Shown in pieces: positions 16,528 to 24,064 of a DNA stretch of 60,018 bases. The position numbers and the translations under genes were made by a program. The notes below the pieces were generated by a model. That model made no database searches, was not told the DNA's origin, and saw only the letters and a list, made by a program, of their open reading frames with translations. Within the stretch, counting starts at the first letter, position 1. Every line of letters begins with the position of its first letter. Source of the stretch: DASUBV01 sp035763085 (GTDB taxonomy: Bacteria > Actinomycetota > Actinomycetes > Streptosporangiales > Streptosporangiaceae); the NCBI GenBank assembly GCA_035763085.1, contig DASUBV010000360.1, forward strand, positions 1 to 60,018, in the 5' to 3' direction.

Positions 16528-17484
16528 TCAGAAGATGGCGATCGGGTTCCACGGGGAGCCTGTCGCGCCGGGCAGCCGCAGTGGCAGGCCGACGACCATG
16601 AACTCAAAGCGCCCTTCCGCCTCGCAGGCACGGGCCACGTCCTCCAGTTGCAGGCTGTCGGAGGCGAACATCCCCATCGCCGTGATCTGCAGCGGGTGGA
16701 TCGGGTACAAGATGCCCTCGACATTGCTGGGCACCGTCTCCCCGTCGCCATCCGGCAGGAACGCGGCGATGCGCCGCTCGTGCATCCACGGGATCGTGTC
16801 GATATGCAGCCCGGCCTTGCCCTGGCCTGACGGCGGGTAGTCGTTGCTCCAGGCGCCCAGCTCCAGCCGCCGCCGGTGGTGCCCGGTACGGAAGACCAGG
16901 ATGTCGCCCTCGCCGAGGGTCACACCCTGGGCCTTCTCGACCGCTTCGAGTTCCGCCCTGGTCACCGCCTCGCCCGGCTCCAGCCACTTCACGCCGCGAA
17001 AGCGGGGCACGTCGAGCAGCACGCCGCGGCCGACCAGGCCGTCGCTGTAGGCCGCCACGTCCAGCGTCGTGGCCCCCTGCGAGGTCATGACCTGCTGAGC
17101 GGGTCGTCCGTTGTAGACCATGCCCCGGTAGGCGATGTGGCACAGCGCGTCCATGTGAGTGTGGCAGTCACCATGGAACGCCAGCCCGAAGAAATCGGTG
17201 GCGAAGCTCAGGGTGTTGCCCAGGTCAATGTCATGGCCCTGGACGACGTGCCGGATGACCGGGCTCGGGTTGTCCGGGCCGGCCACAGTACTCAGCGGGA
17301 TCGACATGGTCGCCCGTCGTCCCGACCGGACCAGTGCCGCCGCGGCCCGCACGGTTTCGGGCGTGATGTAGTTCAGTGTCCCGAGCTGGTCTCCGGGACC
17401 CCACCGGCCCCAGTTCTTGACCGAATCGAAGGTCTTGTCGAACTCCCGCAGCGTCACCGGCGCGGGCGGTGTCAGTCTCGCCAT
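16528..17484 (-). CDS. Cyclase family protein (kynurenine-formamidase-like)
   Basis: 318 aa behind AGGAGG. The signature DCHTHMDALCHIAYRG contains the His-x-Asp-x3-His metal motif of the cyclase/KynB superfamily; GVLLDVPRFRGVKWLEPGE and ILVFRTGHHRRR follow in the usual order. Members hydrolyse amides, lactams, lactones or formamides such as N-formylkynurenine and isatin. Nothing nearby points to tryptophan catabolism, so another amide or lactone is likely (inference). It is 34 bp after the SDR gene and 16 bp before the cupin gene, so probably in one transcript. Confidence 0.85.
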   Translation of the reverse strand: MARLTPPAPVTLREFDKTFDSVKNWGRWGPGDQLGTLNYITPETVRAAAALVRSGRRATMSIPLSTVAGPDNPSPVIRHVVQGHDIDLGNTLSFATDFFGLAFHGDCHTHMDALCHIAYRGMVYNGRPAQQVMTSQGATTLDVAAYSDGLVGRGVLLDVPRFRGVKWLEPGEAVTRAELEAVEKAQGVTLGEGDILVFRTGHHRRRLELGAWSNDYPPSGQGKAGLHIDTIPWMHERRIAAFLPDGDGETVPSNVEGILYPIHPLQITAMGMFASDSLQLEDVARACEAEGRFEFMVVGLPLRLPGATGSPWNPIAIF

Positions 17485-17518
17485 GCCCTAGCAGACCTCC
17501 TAGTCCTGGCCGCGGGCG

Positions 17519-18316
17519 CTACTGGCCGGGCGCGAGCTGCCCCGGCAGGTCCGCCGCCACGCCGTCCAGCGGGATGCCGAGTGTCTGGCCGCCGTCCAGC
17601 ACGATCGTCTGGCCGGTGATGTACGCCGAGTCCGGCCCGGCCAGGAACCCGACCACCCGGGCCACGTCGGCGGGCTCGGCGAACCGGCTGAGCGGGATCT
17701 TCTTGAGGTAGTCGGGCCCCAGCACCGGGTCAGTAATGATCCACTGGGCGATCCGGGTGTTCACCACGCCCGGTGCGACCGCATTGATCCGGATGCCATG
17801 CCGGGCCAGGTCCAGGGCCGCCGCCCGGACAAAGGTGACCACGGCTCCCTTGCTGGCGCTGTAGCCGACCAGGTTCTCCTCGACCTGGACCGCATTGGTG
17901 GACGCTGTGACCACGATGGCGCCGCCCTGGCCGCGCATGGCCCGGCCCGCCTCCTGGGCGCACAGGAACACGCCATTGACATTCACGTCGAAGACCCGCT
18001 GCCACTGCTGGTCGGTGACCTCCAGCAGCGGGGCCACGCTGGCGATGCCGGCGTGCGCCACCATGACGTCGATGCTGCCCGCGTGCTCGACGCAGGCACG
18101 CACCGCCCGCTGCACGTCGGCGCGGCGGCTGACGTCGCCGCCGACGGCGCGCGCGCCATCGCCGAGCCTGGCAGCGGTCTGCCGAGCTAGCTGCTCATCC
18201 ATGTCCACCAGCACGACACGGGCCTGGCGGGCGATGAAGTACTCGGCGATAGCGGCGCCGATCCCCTGGGCGGCCCCGGTCACCACCACGCCACGGTTGG
18301 CGAAGCTGCTGGTCAT
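17519..18316 (-). CDS. Short-chain dehydrogenase/reductase
   Basis: 265 aa behind GAGGAGGTTGA. VVVTGAAQGIGAAIAEY is the TGx3GxG cofactor site, VLVDMDE at the end of strand 2 suggests NAD(H), and the catalytic Tyr-x3-Lys is in YSASKGAV. AYITGQTIVLDGGQT is the usual C-terminal motif. It is probably an oxidoreductase of a hydroxyl group in the pathway encoded by this cluster. A near-palindromic site lies directly upstream, so the four-gene set from here to 14194 appears to have its own promoter. Confidence 0.9.
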   Translation of the reverse strand: MTSSFANRGVVVTGAAQGIGAAIAEYFIARQARVVLVDMDEQLARQTAARLGDGARAVGGDVSRRADVQRAVRACVEHAGSIDVMVAHAGIASVAPLLEVTDQQWQRVFDVNVNGVFLCAQEAGRAMRGQGGAIVVTASTNAVQVEENLVGYSASKGAVVTFVRAAALDLARHGIRINAVAPGVVNTRIAQWIITDPVLGPDYLKKIPLSRFAEPADVARVVGFLAGPDSAYITGQTIVLDGGQTLGIPLDGVAADLPGQLAPGQ

Positions 18317-18338
18317 TCAACCTCCTCGCGGGCGCTCG

Positions 18339-18369
18339 GAGCACATGCTCATATTATGGGCATCTGCTC
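18339..18369 (-). promoter_or_regulatory. 31-bp dyad upstream of the four-enzyme operon
   Basis: GAGCACATGC (18339-18348) and GCATCTGCTC (18360-18369) are reverse complements with one mismatch and an 11-bp AT-rich spacer containing ATATTATG. It lies 23 bp upstream of the SDR start and 84 bp beyond the end of the SorC-type regulator gene. SorC/DeoR-like sugar regulators bind such dyads, so it is a natural target for the adjacent regulator (inference). Confidence 0.55.
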
Positions 18370-18452
18370 ATTCCGGATTATTGATCACGTAGGAGGATCG
18401 CCGCAAGAGCCCGGTCCGGGCCGGCCTGTCCCCGGCCACCGCTGGACTTGCC

Positions 18453-19457
18453 TCATGGCCGGCGTCCTGACCGGCGCCGTTCCAGCTCGAGCAGCCGGAT
18501 CGCGGTCAGCTCATTGGTCACCAGCACGTCCAGGTAACCCCCGTGCAGCGCGCCCAGGATGGCCTCGACCTTGTGCAGGCCGCCGGCCACCCCGACCACC
18601 TTGGGAATGTGCCGCAGCTCGGCCAGATCGATGCCGATCCGGCGTTCATGGATGGGCAGGTCGACGACCATGCCGTCGGCGTCGAAGAACTGCCCCAGGA
18701 TGTCGCCTGCGACACCGCGCCGGCGAAGTCCGCGCATGTCAGCCGAGCTGAGGTAGCCCATGTCCACGATGGTCGCGTCCGGCGCGGGGGTACCAACGCC
18801 GACGAGGGCGTGCTCCACGCTACGTGCCTTCCGGAGGACGTGCTGGATAGTCGGCTCGGCCCGCAGGGCCGCAGCCAGCTCCGGCGTGGAGGCCATGATC
18901 GGGCTCGGTATGACGGTGGCCGAGGAAATCCCGGACGGCTCCGCCGCCGCGTCGGGCCGCGAGGACCAGATGGTCTCCAGGTAGGCCGCAACCCCGCCGG
19001 TCAGGGTGATCATGCCGACTGGCCCCACCGCGCCGAAGCTCATCGCCGTGATAGCCCGCGAGACTGTCTCACCCCAGCCCACACCGAGGCTGCCGCCCGG
19101 CCGCAGGTGTGTGCTCATGAACTGCGCGCCGCCGAGCCCGATCCGGGTGTTCAGGGCGTGGTGATCGGCCGATTCCTGATCATGGTCGGGCACGACCAGC
19201 GCCTCGCCCAGCGCGAAAGTGCGGCGCAGCTCACCGCTGAGCTCGAAGGCGTCTAGGTACCGGGTGTTGAGGGTGATCGACACCAGGCCGGTCTTCCTGG
19301 CCCGGTCGAGCAGCCGGCCAACCGACGCGCGCGAGACCGACAGCTGCCGGGCGATCTCGTCCTGGGTCAGCTCGTCCTTGTAGTAGTACCAGGCGACCCG
19401 GAGCAGGAGGTCATCAGAGGTCCAGCGCCCCGCGTCGCCTGGCCGGCGGCCCGGCAC
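18453..19457 (-). CDS. SorC family sugar-binding transcriptional regulator
   Basis: 334 aa from a GTG at 19457, 9 bp after the upstream SDR. The N-terminal helix-turn-helix reads AWYYYKDELTQDEIARQL with SVSRASVGRLLDRAR, typical of SorC/DeoR-like regulators. The effector domain follows (GWGETVSRAITAM, VEHALVGVGT, GDILGQFFDADG, VGVAGGLHKVEAI). These proteins sense phosphorylated sugars or polyols. It lies between the two SDR genes and probably controls both flanking transcription units. Confidence 0.92.
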   Translation of the reverse strand: MPGRRPGDAGRWTSDDLLLRVAWYYYKDELTQDEIARQLSVSRASVGRLLDRARKTGLVSITLNTRYLDAFELSGELRRTFALGEALVVPDHDQESADHHALNTRIGLGGAQFMSTHLRPGGSLGVGWGETVSRAITAMSFGAVGPVGMITLTGGVAAYLETIWSSRPDAAAEPSGISSATVIPSPIMASTPELAAALRAEPTIQHVLRKARSVEHALVGVGTPAPDATIVDMGYLSSADMRGLRRRGVAGDILGQFFDADGMVVDLPIHERRIGIDLAELRHIPKVVGVAGGLHKVEAILGALHGGYLDVLVTNELTAIRLLELERRRSGRRP

Positions 19458-19466
19458 TATCCCGGC

Positions 19467-20267
19467 TCACGCATGTGGGATCACCTGGCCTCCGTCCACG
19501 GGGATCACCGCCCCGGTCAGGAATGACGACACCGGGCTCAGCAGCAGCGCGATCCACTGCGCGAGCTCGGCCGGATCGCCGATCCGGCCGAGCGGCACCT
19601 GGCTGCGCAGCCAGGCATAGGCCTGCTCCAGGTCGTCCGCCCAGGTCGCGTGGATCGGGGTGTCAACCGGGCCAGGTGCCAGGCAGTTAACCCGGATCCG
19701 GTCACCAGCAAGCTCACCCGCGAGCGACTGGGTCAGGTAATCCAGCGCGGACTTGGTCATCCCGTACACCGACTGGCCGGACAGGCGCAGAGTGCCCGAC
19801 GAGGAGCTGATGTTGACAACCGCCGGCGCCGGCGAGCGCCGCAGCCACGGCAGCGCCGCCTGGATCAGGAAGTACGGCGCGCGCACGTTGGTGGCCACAT
19901 GCTCGTCGAAGCCCGCCACGTCCCAGTCGGCCAGCGGAAAGTGCCGGCAGACCGCGGCGTTGTTGACCAGGCCATCGACTCGCCCGAACACCCCGGCCGC
20001 CTGCTGGACAACCCGTCCGGGGCTGGCCGGGTCAGCCAGGTCGGCGGGCACGCACAGCGACCGGCCGCCCTCCTGCTCAATCGCGGTGGCCACCTCGTGG
20101 AGGAGGCTGGCCCGGCGGCCTGTCAGCACCACGGCGGCGCCCGCGGCGGCCAGCCGCCGGGCCGCGGCGGCACCGATGCCGCTGCCGGCCCCGGTTACTA
20201 CGACCGTCATGCCCGCAAGCCCGAGATCGACGTAGCCGCCGGATCCAGCCGGAGCAGCAGCTGCCAC
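19467..20267 (-). CDS. Short-chain dehydrogenase/reductase
   Basis: About 266 aa. I take the GTG at 20267, which has GGGAGG four bases upstream; a GTG at 20294 is possible. The cofactor site is VVVTGAGSGIGAAAARRL, then TGRRASLL, LVNNAAVCRH and catalytic YGMTKSAL. LTGAVIPVDGGQV closes the protein. It differs clearly from the SDR at 17519, so the two may act on different steps. It is first in the leftward cluster and directly precedes the SorC-type regulator. Confidence 0.87.
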   Translation of the reverse strand: MAAAAPAGSGGYVDLGLAGMTVVVTGAGSGIGAAAARRLAAAGAAVVLTGRRASLLHEVATAIEQEGGRSLCVPADLADPASPGRVVQQAAGVFGRVDGLVNNAAVCRHFPLADWDVAGFDEHVATNVRAPYFLIQAALPWLRRSPAPAVVNISSSSGTLRLSGQSVYGMTKSALDYLTQSLAGELAGDRIRVNCLAPGPVDTPIHATWADDLEQAYAWLRSQVPLGRIGDPAELAQWIALLLSPVSSFLTGAVIPVDGGQVIPHA

Positions 20268-20330
20268 TGAGCCTCCCGATACGCCCGGAGTCACCCGGCC
20301 GAGCCAGCGTCAGCGCCGTTGCGGTGCCTC

Positions 20331-20388
20331 TGACATGCACTTTCCATTACACTATGCGCGAATGTCAAGCCTCTGAGCGTTCGCTCAG
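20331..20388 (-). promoter_or_regulatory. Promoter region of the leftward cluster with dyads
   Basis: On the minus strand a consensus TTGACA lies at 20368-20363. TGACAT (20331-20336) and ATGTCA (20362-20367) are exact reverse complements. CTGAGCG (20373-20379) and CGCTCAG (20382-20388) form a tight 7-bp-arm dyad just upstream of the -35. No clear -10 at 17-18 bp is visible. This looks like a regulated promoter for the SDR/SorC genes. Confidence 0.45.
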
Positions 20389-20432
20389 CACAACCCAGTG
20401 CTCAGGTGCGGCTGGCGCGATAGGCGGGACGA

Positions 20433-21527
20433 TCAGGTGGCTGCGGTTCGCGCCTGCCGCGGAGCCGTCTCCAGCCACCCCAGGTGACCGTCCACCACCG
20501 CGATGACCTCGCTGGCGTCGTCGCGGCCGGCCACCCCGGCCCGCCGCAGCACCAGCCCGGCGCCCGGCCGGGCCTGCCGGGCCGCCTCCGGCCGCGGGTC
20601 GGGGTCGGCGGTGCTCTCCAGCGACAGCCACCACAGCGGCCCGGCCGTCCCGAGGCCCGCGATCGCCGCGTCGAAGGCCGCCAGCCGGCCCGCGGGGACG
20701 TGCATCCGGGTGGCCGAGTGGAACACCACACGGGGTGCGCCGGGCGGCAGGCTCGCGGCGATCCGCGGCAGCACGTCGATGGCGTCGCCGGCCCGGATCG
20801 GCGGCGGGTCGGCCGCGGCCACCGCGCACGCCGCGGCCAGTTGCGCGCGCTGCCGGTGATTCTCCGGCCAGACAAGCGCCTCCAGCCAGCTCCGCGCGTC
20901 CGGATCGAGCACATCCACCGGGCTGAGGTCGACCCCGAGCACGCTGGCGATCTCCGGCAGCGCGTCCAGGTCCGGCAGCGGCGCGCTGCCGTGCAGGCTC
21001 GCCGTCAGCTGTACCGGCGAGCCCGGATCGCCGAAGTGCCGGCCGCCGACGTGGTACCCGTACCGGTCGAAGCGCAGGTTGAGGCCGGCGCTCGTGCCTA
21101 CCTCGATCAAGTACGCAGGCGCGGGGATCTCGGCGGCGATGGCGGCCAGGCCGAACCGCAGGGCAAGCGCTCGCTGGACCTGGTTGGTCTGCACCAGGCG
21201 GGTGCTGATGGTCTTGGTCAGCTCCGGCTCGAACTCCCGGCAGAACGACACCAGGGCCTGGCCAGCAGCGGGATCGTCGGGGGACAGTGCCCGGCTGCCG
21301 GCCAGCGACGGGTAGAACCGGGCCAGCGGGTGCCCGGCTCCGCCCAGCAGCAGGTGATGCACCGCGCCGAAGAACAAGAACGTCGGGTACTGCCCTGGCC
21401 GGCCGCGGCCGGCCAGGTCCAGCAACCCGTCGTCGGCCGCGACCGCCCGGCTCAGCGCCCGGTACAGCGGCGAGGTGACGAACTCGGTCGGGTCCCGGAA
21501 CGCGTCCGCGAGCTGCTCCCGGTTCAT
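20433..21527 (-). CDS. DUF2332 domain protein
   Basis: 364 aa starting MNREQLADAFRDPTEFVTSP. The layout (SPLYRALSRAVAADDGLLDL, FFGAVHHLLLGGAGHPLARF, then AYLIEVGTSAGLNLRFDRYGY) is typical of the DUF2332 family in actinobacteria and proteobacteria. The EVGTSAGLNL segment resembles a Rossmann-like methyltransferase motif, but no activity is known. No signal peptide is present. It appears to be a separate transcription unit upstream of the catabolic cluster on the same strand. Confidence 0.88.
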   Translation of the reverse strand: MNREQLADAFRDPTEFVTSPLYRALSRAVAADDGLLDLAGRGRPGQYPTFLFFGAVHHLLLGGAGHPLARFYPSLAGSRALSPDDPAAGQALVSFCREFEPELTKTISTRLVQTNQVQRALALRFGLAAIAAEIPAPAYLIEVGTSAGLNLRFDRYGYHVGGRHFGDPGSPVQLTASLHGSAPLPDLDALPEIASVLGVDLSPVDVLDPDARSWLEALVWPENHRQRAQLAAACAVAAADPPPIRAGDAIDVLPRIAASLPPGAPRVVFHSATRMHVPAGRLAAFDAAIAGLGTAGPLWWLSLESTADPDPRPEAARQARPGAGLVLRRAGVAGRDDASEVIAVVDGHLGWLETAPRQARTAAT

Positions 21528-21669
21528 GACGGTAGCGCTTCCCGGCTCTGCCTGCCGCCCGTCCTCACACCAGCAGGATAAGCAGGCCGGCCATCAGCTT
21601 TCGCCGCCAGCGGCGGCCGTCGCCCGCCGTGTCCCGGCCGGGCTCCGCGATCAGCAGTAGCGGGATGAC

Positions 21670-22845
21670 TCACCCGTCCAGTGCGTCATACACCGCTGCC
21701 CAGAACCCGGCCTCCAGGTCCGCGCCGCCCGCCGACGCGAACAGCTGCGTGCCGAGCACCCCGGCCAGCCCGGTCGCGGGGTCGTTCAGCCACGACGTGC
21801 CGTACCCGCCACTCCAGCCGTAGCCGCGCGGCCCGTCCGGCCCGTCGAGCACCGACACCCCGAACCCCCAGCCCCGGCCGTCCAGGATCGGTCCCGCCGT
21901 GTAGCGCTGCTCGTCACTGAGCTGGTTGGTGGTCATCGCCGCGACCCACTCGGGTGCCAGCACCCGGGTGCCGCCCAGCATTCCGCCGTTCAGCAGCATC
22001 CGCCCGAAGGTCAGGTAGTCCGCGACCGTGCAGACCAGCCCGGCGCCGCCATCGGCGAAGGGCCGCGGCCGGGCCCACTGGCCGCCATCATCGACCGGCA
22101 CCAGCTCGCCGCCGGCCTGATCGTAGGCCGGGACCAGCCGGCCCAGCTCGCCGTCGGGCACCCAGAACCAGGTGCCGGTCATGCCCAGCGGCCCGAAGAT
22201 GTGCTCGGCGCAGTAGGACTCCAGGGACTGCCCGGTTGCCCGGCTGATCAGCACGCCGAGGATCTGCGAGCTGGTCGAGTAGCGCCACTGGGTGCCCGGC
22301 TGGTCCATCAGCGGCAGCGTGCCCATCCGGCGCAGCCACTCATCGGGCGCCAGTGCCGGGCCCGGCGCCGGCGGCCCGACCGAGCGCAGCTCCAGGGCCT
22401 GCTCGGCGGCCAGGATCGGGTACTCGCCGGGCGGCGCCAGGATCATCCCGAACCCCGCTCGGAAGGTCAGCAGGTCCCGCACGCTCACCGGGCGACGGGC
22501 CGGCACGGTGTCCTCCACCGGCCCGGCCAGCTCGCGCAGGACTGGCCGGCCGACCAGCTCGGGCAGCAGGCGGCCGACCGGCTCGTCCAGCCCCAGCCGC
22601 CCGGTGCCGATCAGCTGGAGCGCGGCGACCGCCGTGACCGGCCGGGTCATCGATGTCACCCGGAAAATCGCATCGGGCCCGATCGGGGCGCCGCCGGGCG
22701 TCATCGACCCGATGGCCTCGACGACGAGGTCCTCGCCGCGGCTCAGCGCCAGTACCAGGCCCGGCACGGTGCCCGCACTGACGAAGCCCGTCATCGTCTC
22801 CCGGAGCCGCTTCAGGCCCGTCTCCGAGAAGCCCGCCTCGCTCAT
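21670..22845 (-). CDS. Serine hydrolase of the beta-lactamase/class C family, SxxK altered to SxxR
   Basis: 391 aa from an ATG at 22845 behind AAAGGAGCACG; a longer frame from 22935 lacks a ribosome site. The fold signature is clear: FRVTSMTRPVTAVAALQL, YSTSSQILGVLISRATGQSL, YDQAGGELVPVDDGG, and GWSGGYGTSW near the end. The usual Ser-x-x-Lys is S65-M-T-R68, so the general base lysine is Arg (CGG). No signal peptide is visible, which suggests a cytoplasmic EstB-like esterase rather than a beta-lactamase. Activity with Arg at this position is uncertain. Confidence 0.85.
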   Translation of the reverse strand: MSEAGFSETGLKRLRETMTGFVSAGTVPGLVLALSRGEDLVVEAIGSMTPGGAPIGPDAIFRVTSMTRPVTAVAALQLIGTGRLGLDEPVGRLLPELVGRPVLRELAGPVEDTVPARRPVSVRDLLTFRAGFGMILAPPGEYPILAAEQALELRSVGPPAPGPALAPDEWLRRMGTLPLMDQPGTQWRYSTSSQILGVLISRATGQSLESYCAEHIFGPLGMTGTWFWVPDGELGRLVPAYDQAGGELVPVDDGGQWARPRPFADGGAGLVCTVADYLTFGRMLLNGGMLGGTRVLAPEWVAAMTTNQLSDEQRYTAGPILDGRGWGFGVSVLDGPDGPRGYGWSGGYGTSWLNDPATGLAGVLGTQLFASAGGADLEAGFWAAVYDALDG

Positions 22846-23302
22846 CGTGCTCCTTTCCACCGTTATCCCCCGTCCCCCGGTGGACGCCACCGTGGGATCG
22901 CCCCGGGCCAGAGTTATCCCCGGGCCGCCCCGCAACGTACCGACCTCGCTGCCGCCCGGAACTCATCGCCGGGAGTTCCCGGTGCCGCCGCCGCGGCTGG
23001 CCGCCGGTGCGGCCAGGCAGCAGCGGCGACGGCATTTCCCTGGCTTTACCGGCCCATCACGTAATCCTGGGCTGCGCGTGCCTTCCTGATGACCTGATGA
23101 CCGCTCTTTCCGTTTCTCGTAACGCCGGGATTCCGAGCATCGAATACGTACCGGGAGCCGATCGCTCCTGCCACGCGGAGACGGCGGCGGGCTTTTTCCG
23201 GCGCAATAAGCCACCGATCTGGCTAGTGCGTCCGAATCAGGCATTCTGGCCTGTCAGCGGGGCCGGCGAACCGCATGTCCAGGGGCGCGATAGCTTATTT
23301 CC
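22846..23302. other. 457-bp divergent intergenic region
   Basis: No gene is supported here. The left part holds two copies of GTTATCCCC (22862-22870 and 22913-22921), 51 bp apart, upstream of the serine hydrolase. The right half (about 23040-23300) is visibly less GC-rich than its surroundings, with TGATGACCTGATGACC near 23090. It probably holds the promoters of the two divergent units. Confidence 0.5.
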
Positions 23303-24064
23303 GTGCCGTTGCGCAGTTACCTCGATGGCCGCGTGTTCGCTGAAGTATCGGACGGGCCCGGCCCATTGATCGCGGGCCTGCACGGGTGGGGCCGGGACCG
23401 GAATGACCTGCGCACGGCACTGGCCAAATACCGGCGCATTCTGATCGACCTGCCGGGATTCGGCCTGTCGGCGGCGCCGCCTGCGGCCTGGGGGTCGGCC
23501 GACTACGCCGCCTGCGTGGCGGCGCTGCTGGAGGAGCACCATCGGGGCGAGCCGGCCGTGCTGGTCGGGCACAGCTTCGGCGGCCGGGTGGCGGTGTGCC
23601 TGGCCGCGGCCCGGCCCGACCTGGTCCGCGGCCTGGTCCTGTGCGGGGCACCGCTGCTGCGCGACGCCGGCGCCGCCGTGCCGCCGGCGGGCTACCGGGT
23701 GTCGCGGCGCGCGCACCGGCTGGGCCTGCTGAGCGGCCAGCGGTTCGAGGTCATCCGGCGGGCCAGGGGCTCCGATGACTACAACAGCGCCTCGGGGATC
23801 ATGCGCGAGGTGCTGGTGCGGGTCGTCAACGAGTCCTATGACACGCAACTGGCCGCCATCCGCTGCCCGGTCGCGCTGCTGTGGGGCAGCAACGACCAGT
23901 CGGTGCCGCCGAGCGTGGCCGGCCGGGCGAGCGCGCTGCTGCCCGCGCCAGCCGTCACTGAGGTCGTGGCGGGGGCCGGGCACGACGTGCACCTGCAGGC
24001 TCCGGCCCGGCTGACCGCCCTCGTCGGGCAGGTCGCGGCGGCCGGCCGGGTGCCGTCGTGCTAG
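23303..24064 (+). CDS. Alpha/beta hydrolase, first gene of a Mur/Ddl-like unit
   Basis: 253 aa from a GTG. The nucleophile elbow is GHSFGGRVAV (Ser about residue 91). LHGWGRDRND near residue 27 is the oxyanion-hole segment, LLWGSNDQSVP carries the Asp, and GAGHDVHLQAP the His. It is probably a cytoplasmic esterase, thioesterase or peptidase-like hydrolase. Its last seven bases overlap the GTG of the MurF-like gene, so it is co-translated with it, pointing to a shared task in peptide or cell-wall precursor metabolism (inference). Confidence 0.85.
   Translation: MPLRSYLDGRVFAEVSDGPGPLIAGLHGWGRDRNDLRTALAKYRRILIDLPGFGLSAAPPAAWGSADYAACVAALLEEHHRGEPAVLVGHSFGGRVAVCLAAARPDLVRGLVLCGAPLLRDAGAAVPPAGYRVSRRAHRLGLLSGQRFEVIRRARGSDDYNSASGIMREVLVRVVNESYDTQLAAIRCPVALLWGSNDQSVPPSVAGRASALLPAPAVTEVVAGAGHDVHLQAPARLTALVGQVAAAGRVPSC

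Noticed and set aside
22862..22921. TTATCCCC motifs as DnaA boxes or an origin
   Set aside because: Only two copies, not the TTATCCACA consensus, and no dnaA or dnaN nearby.
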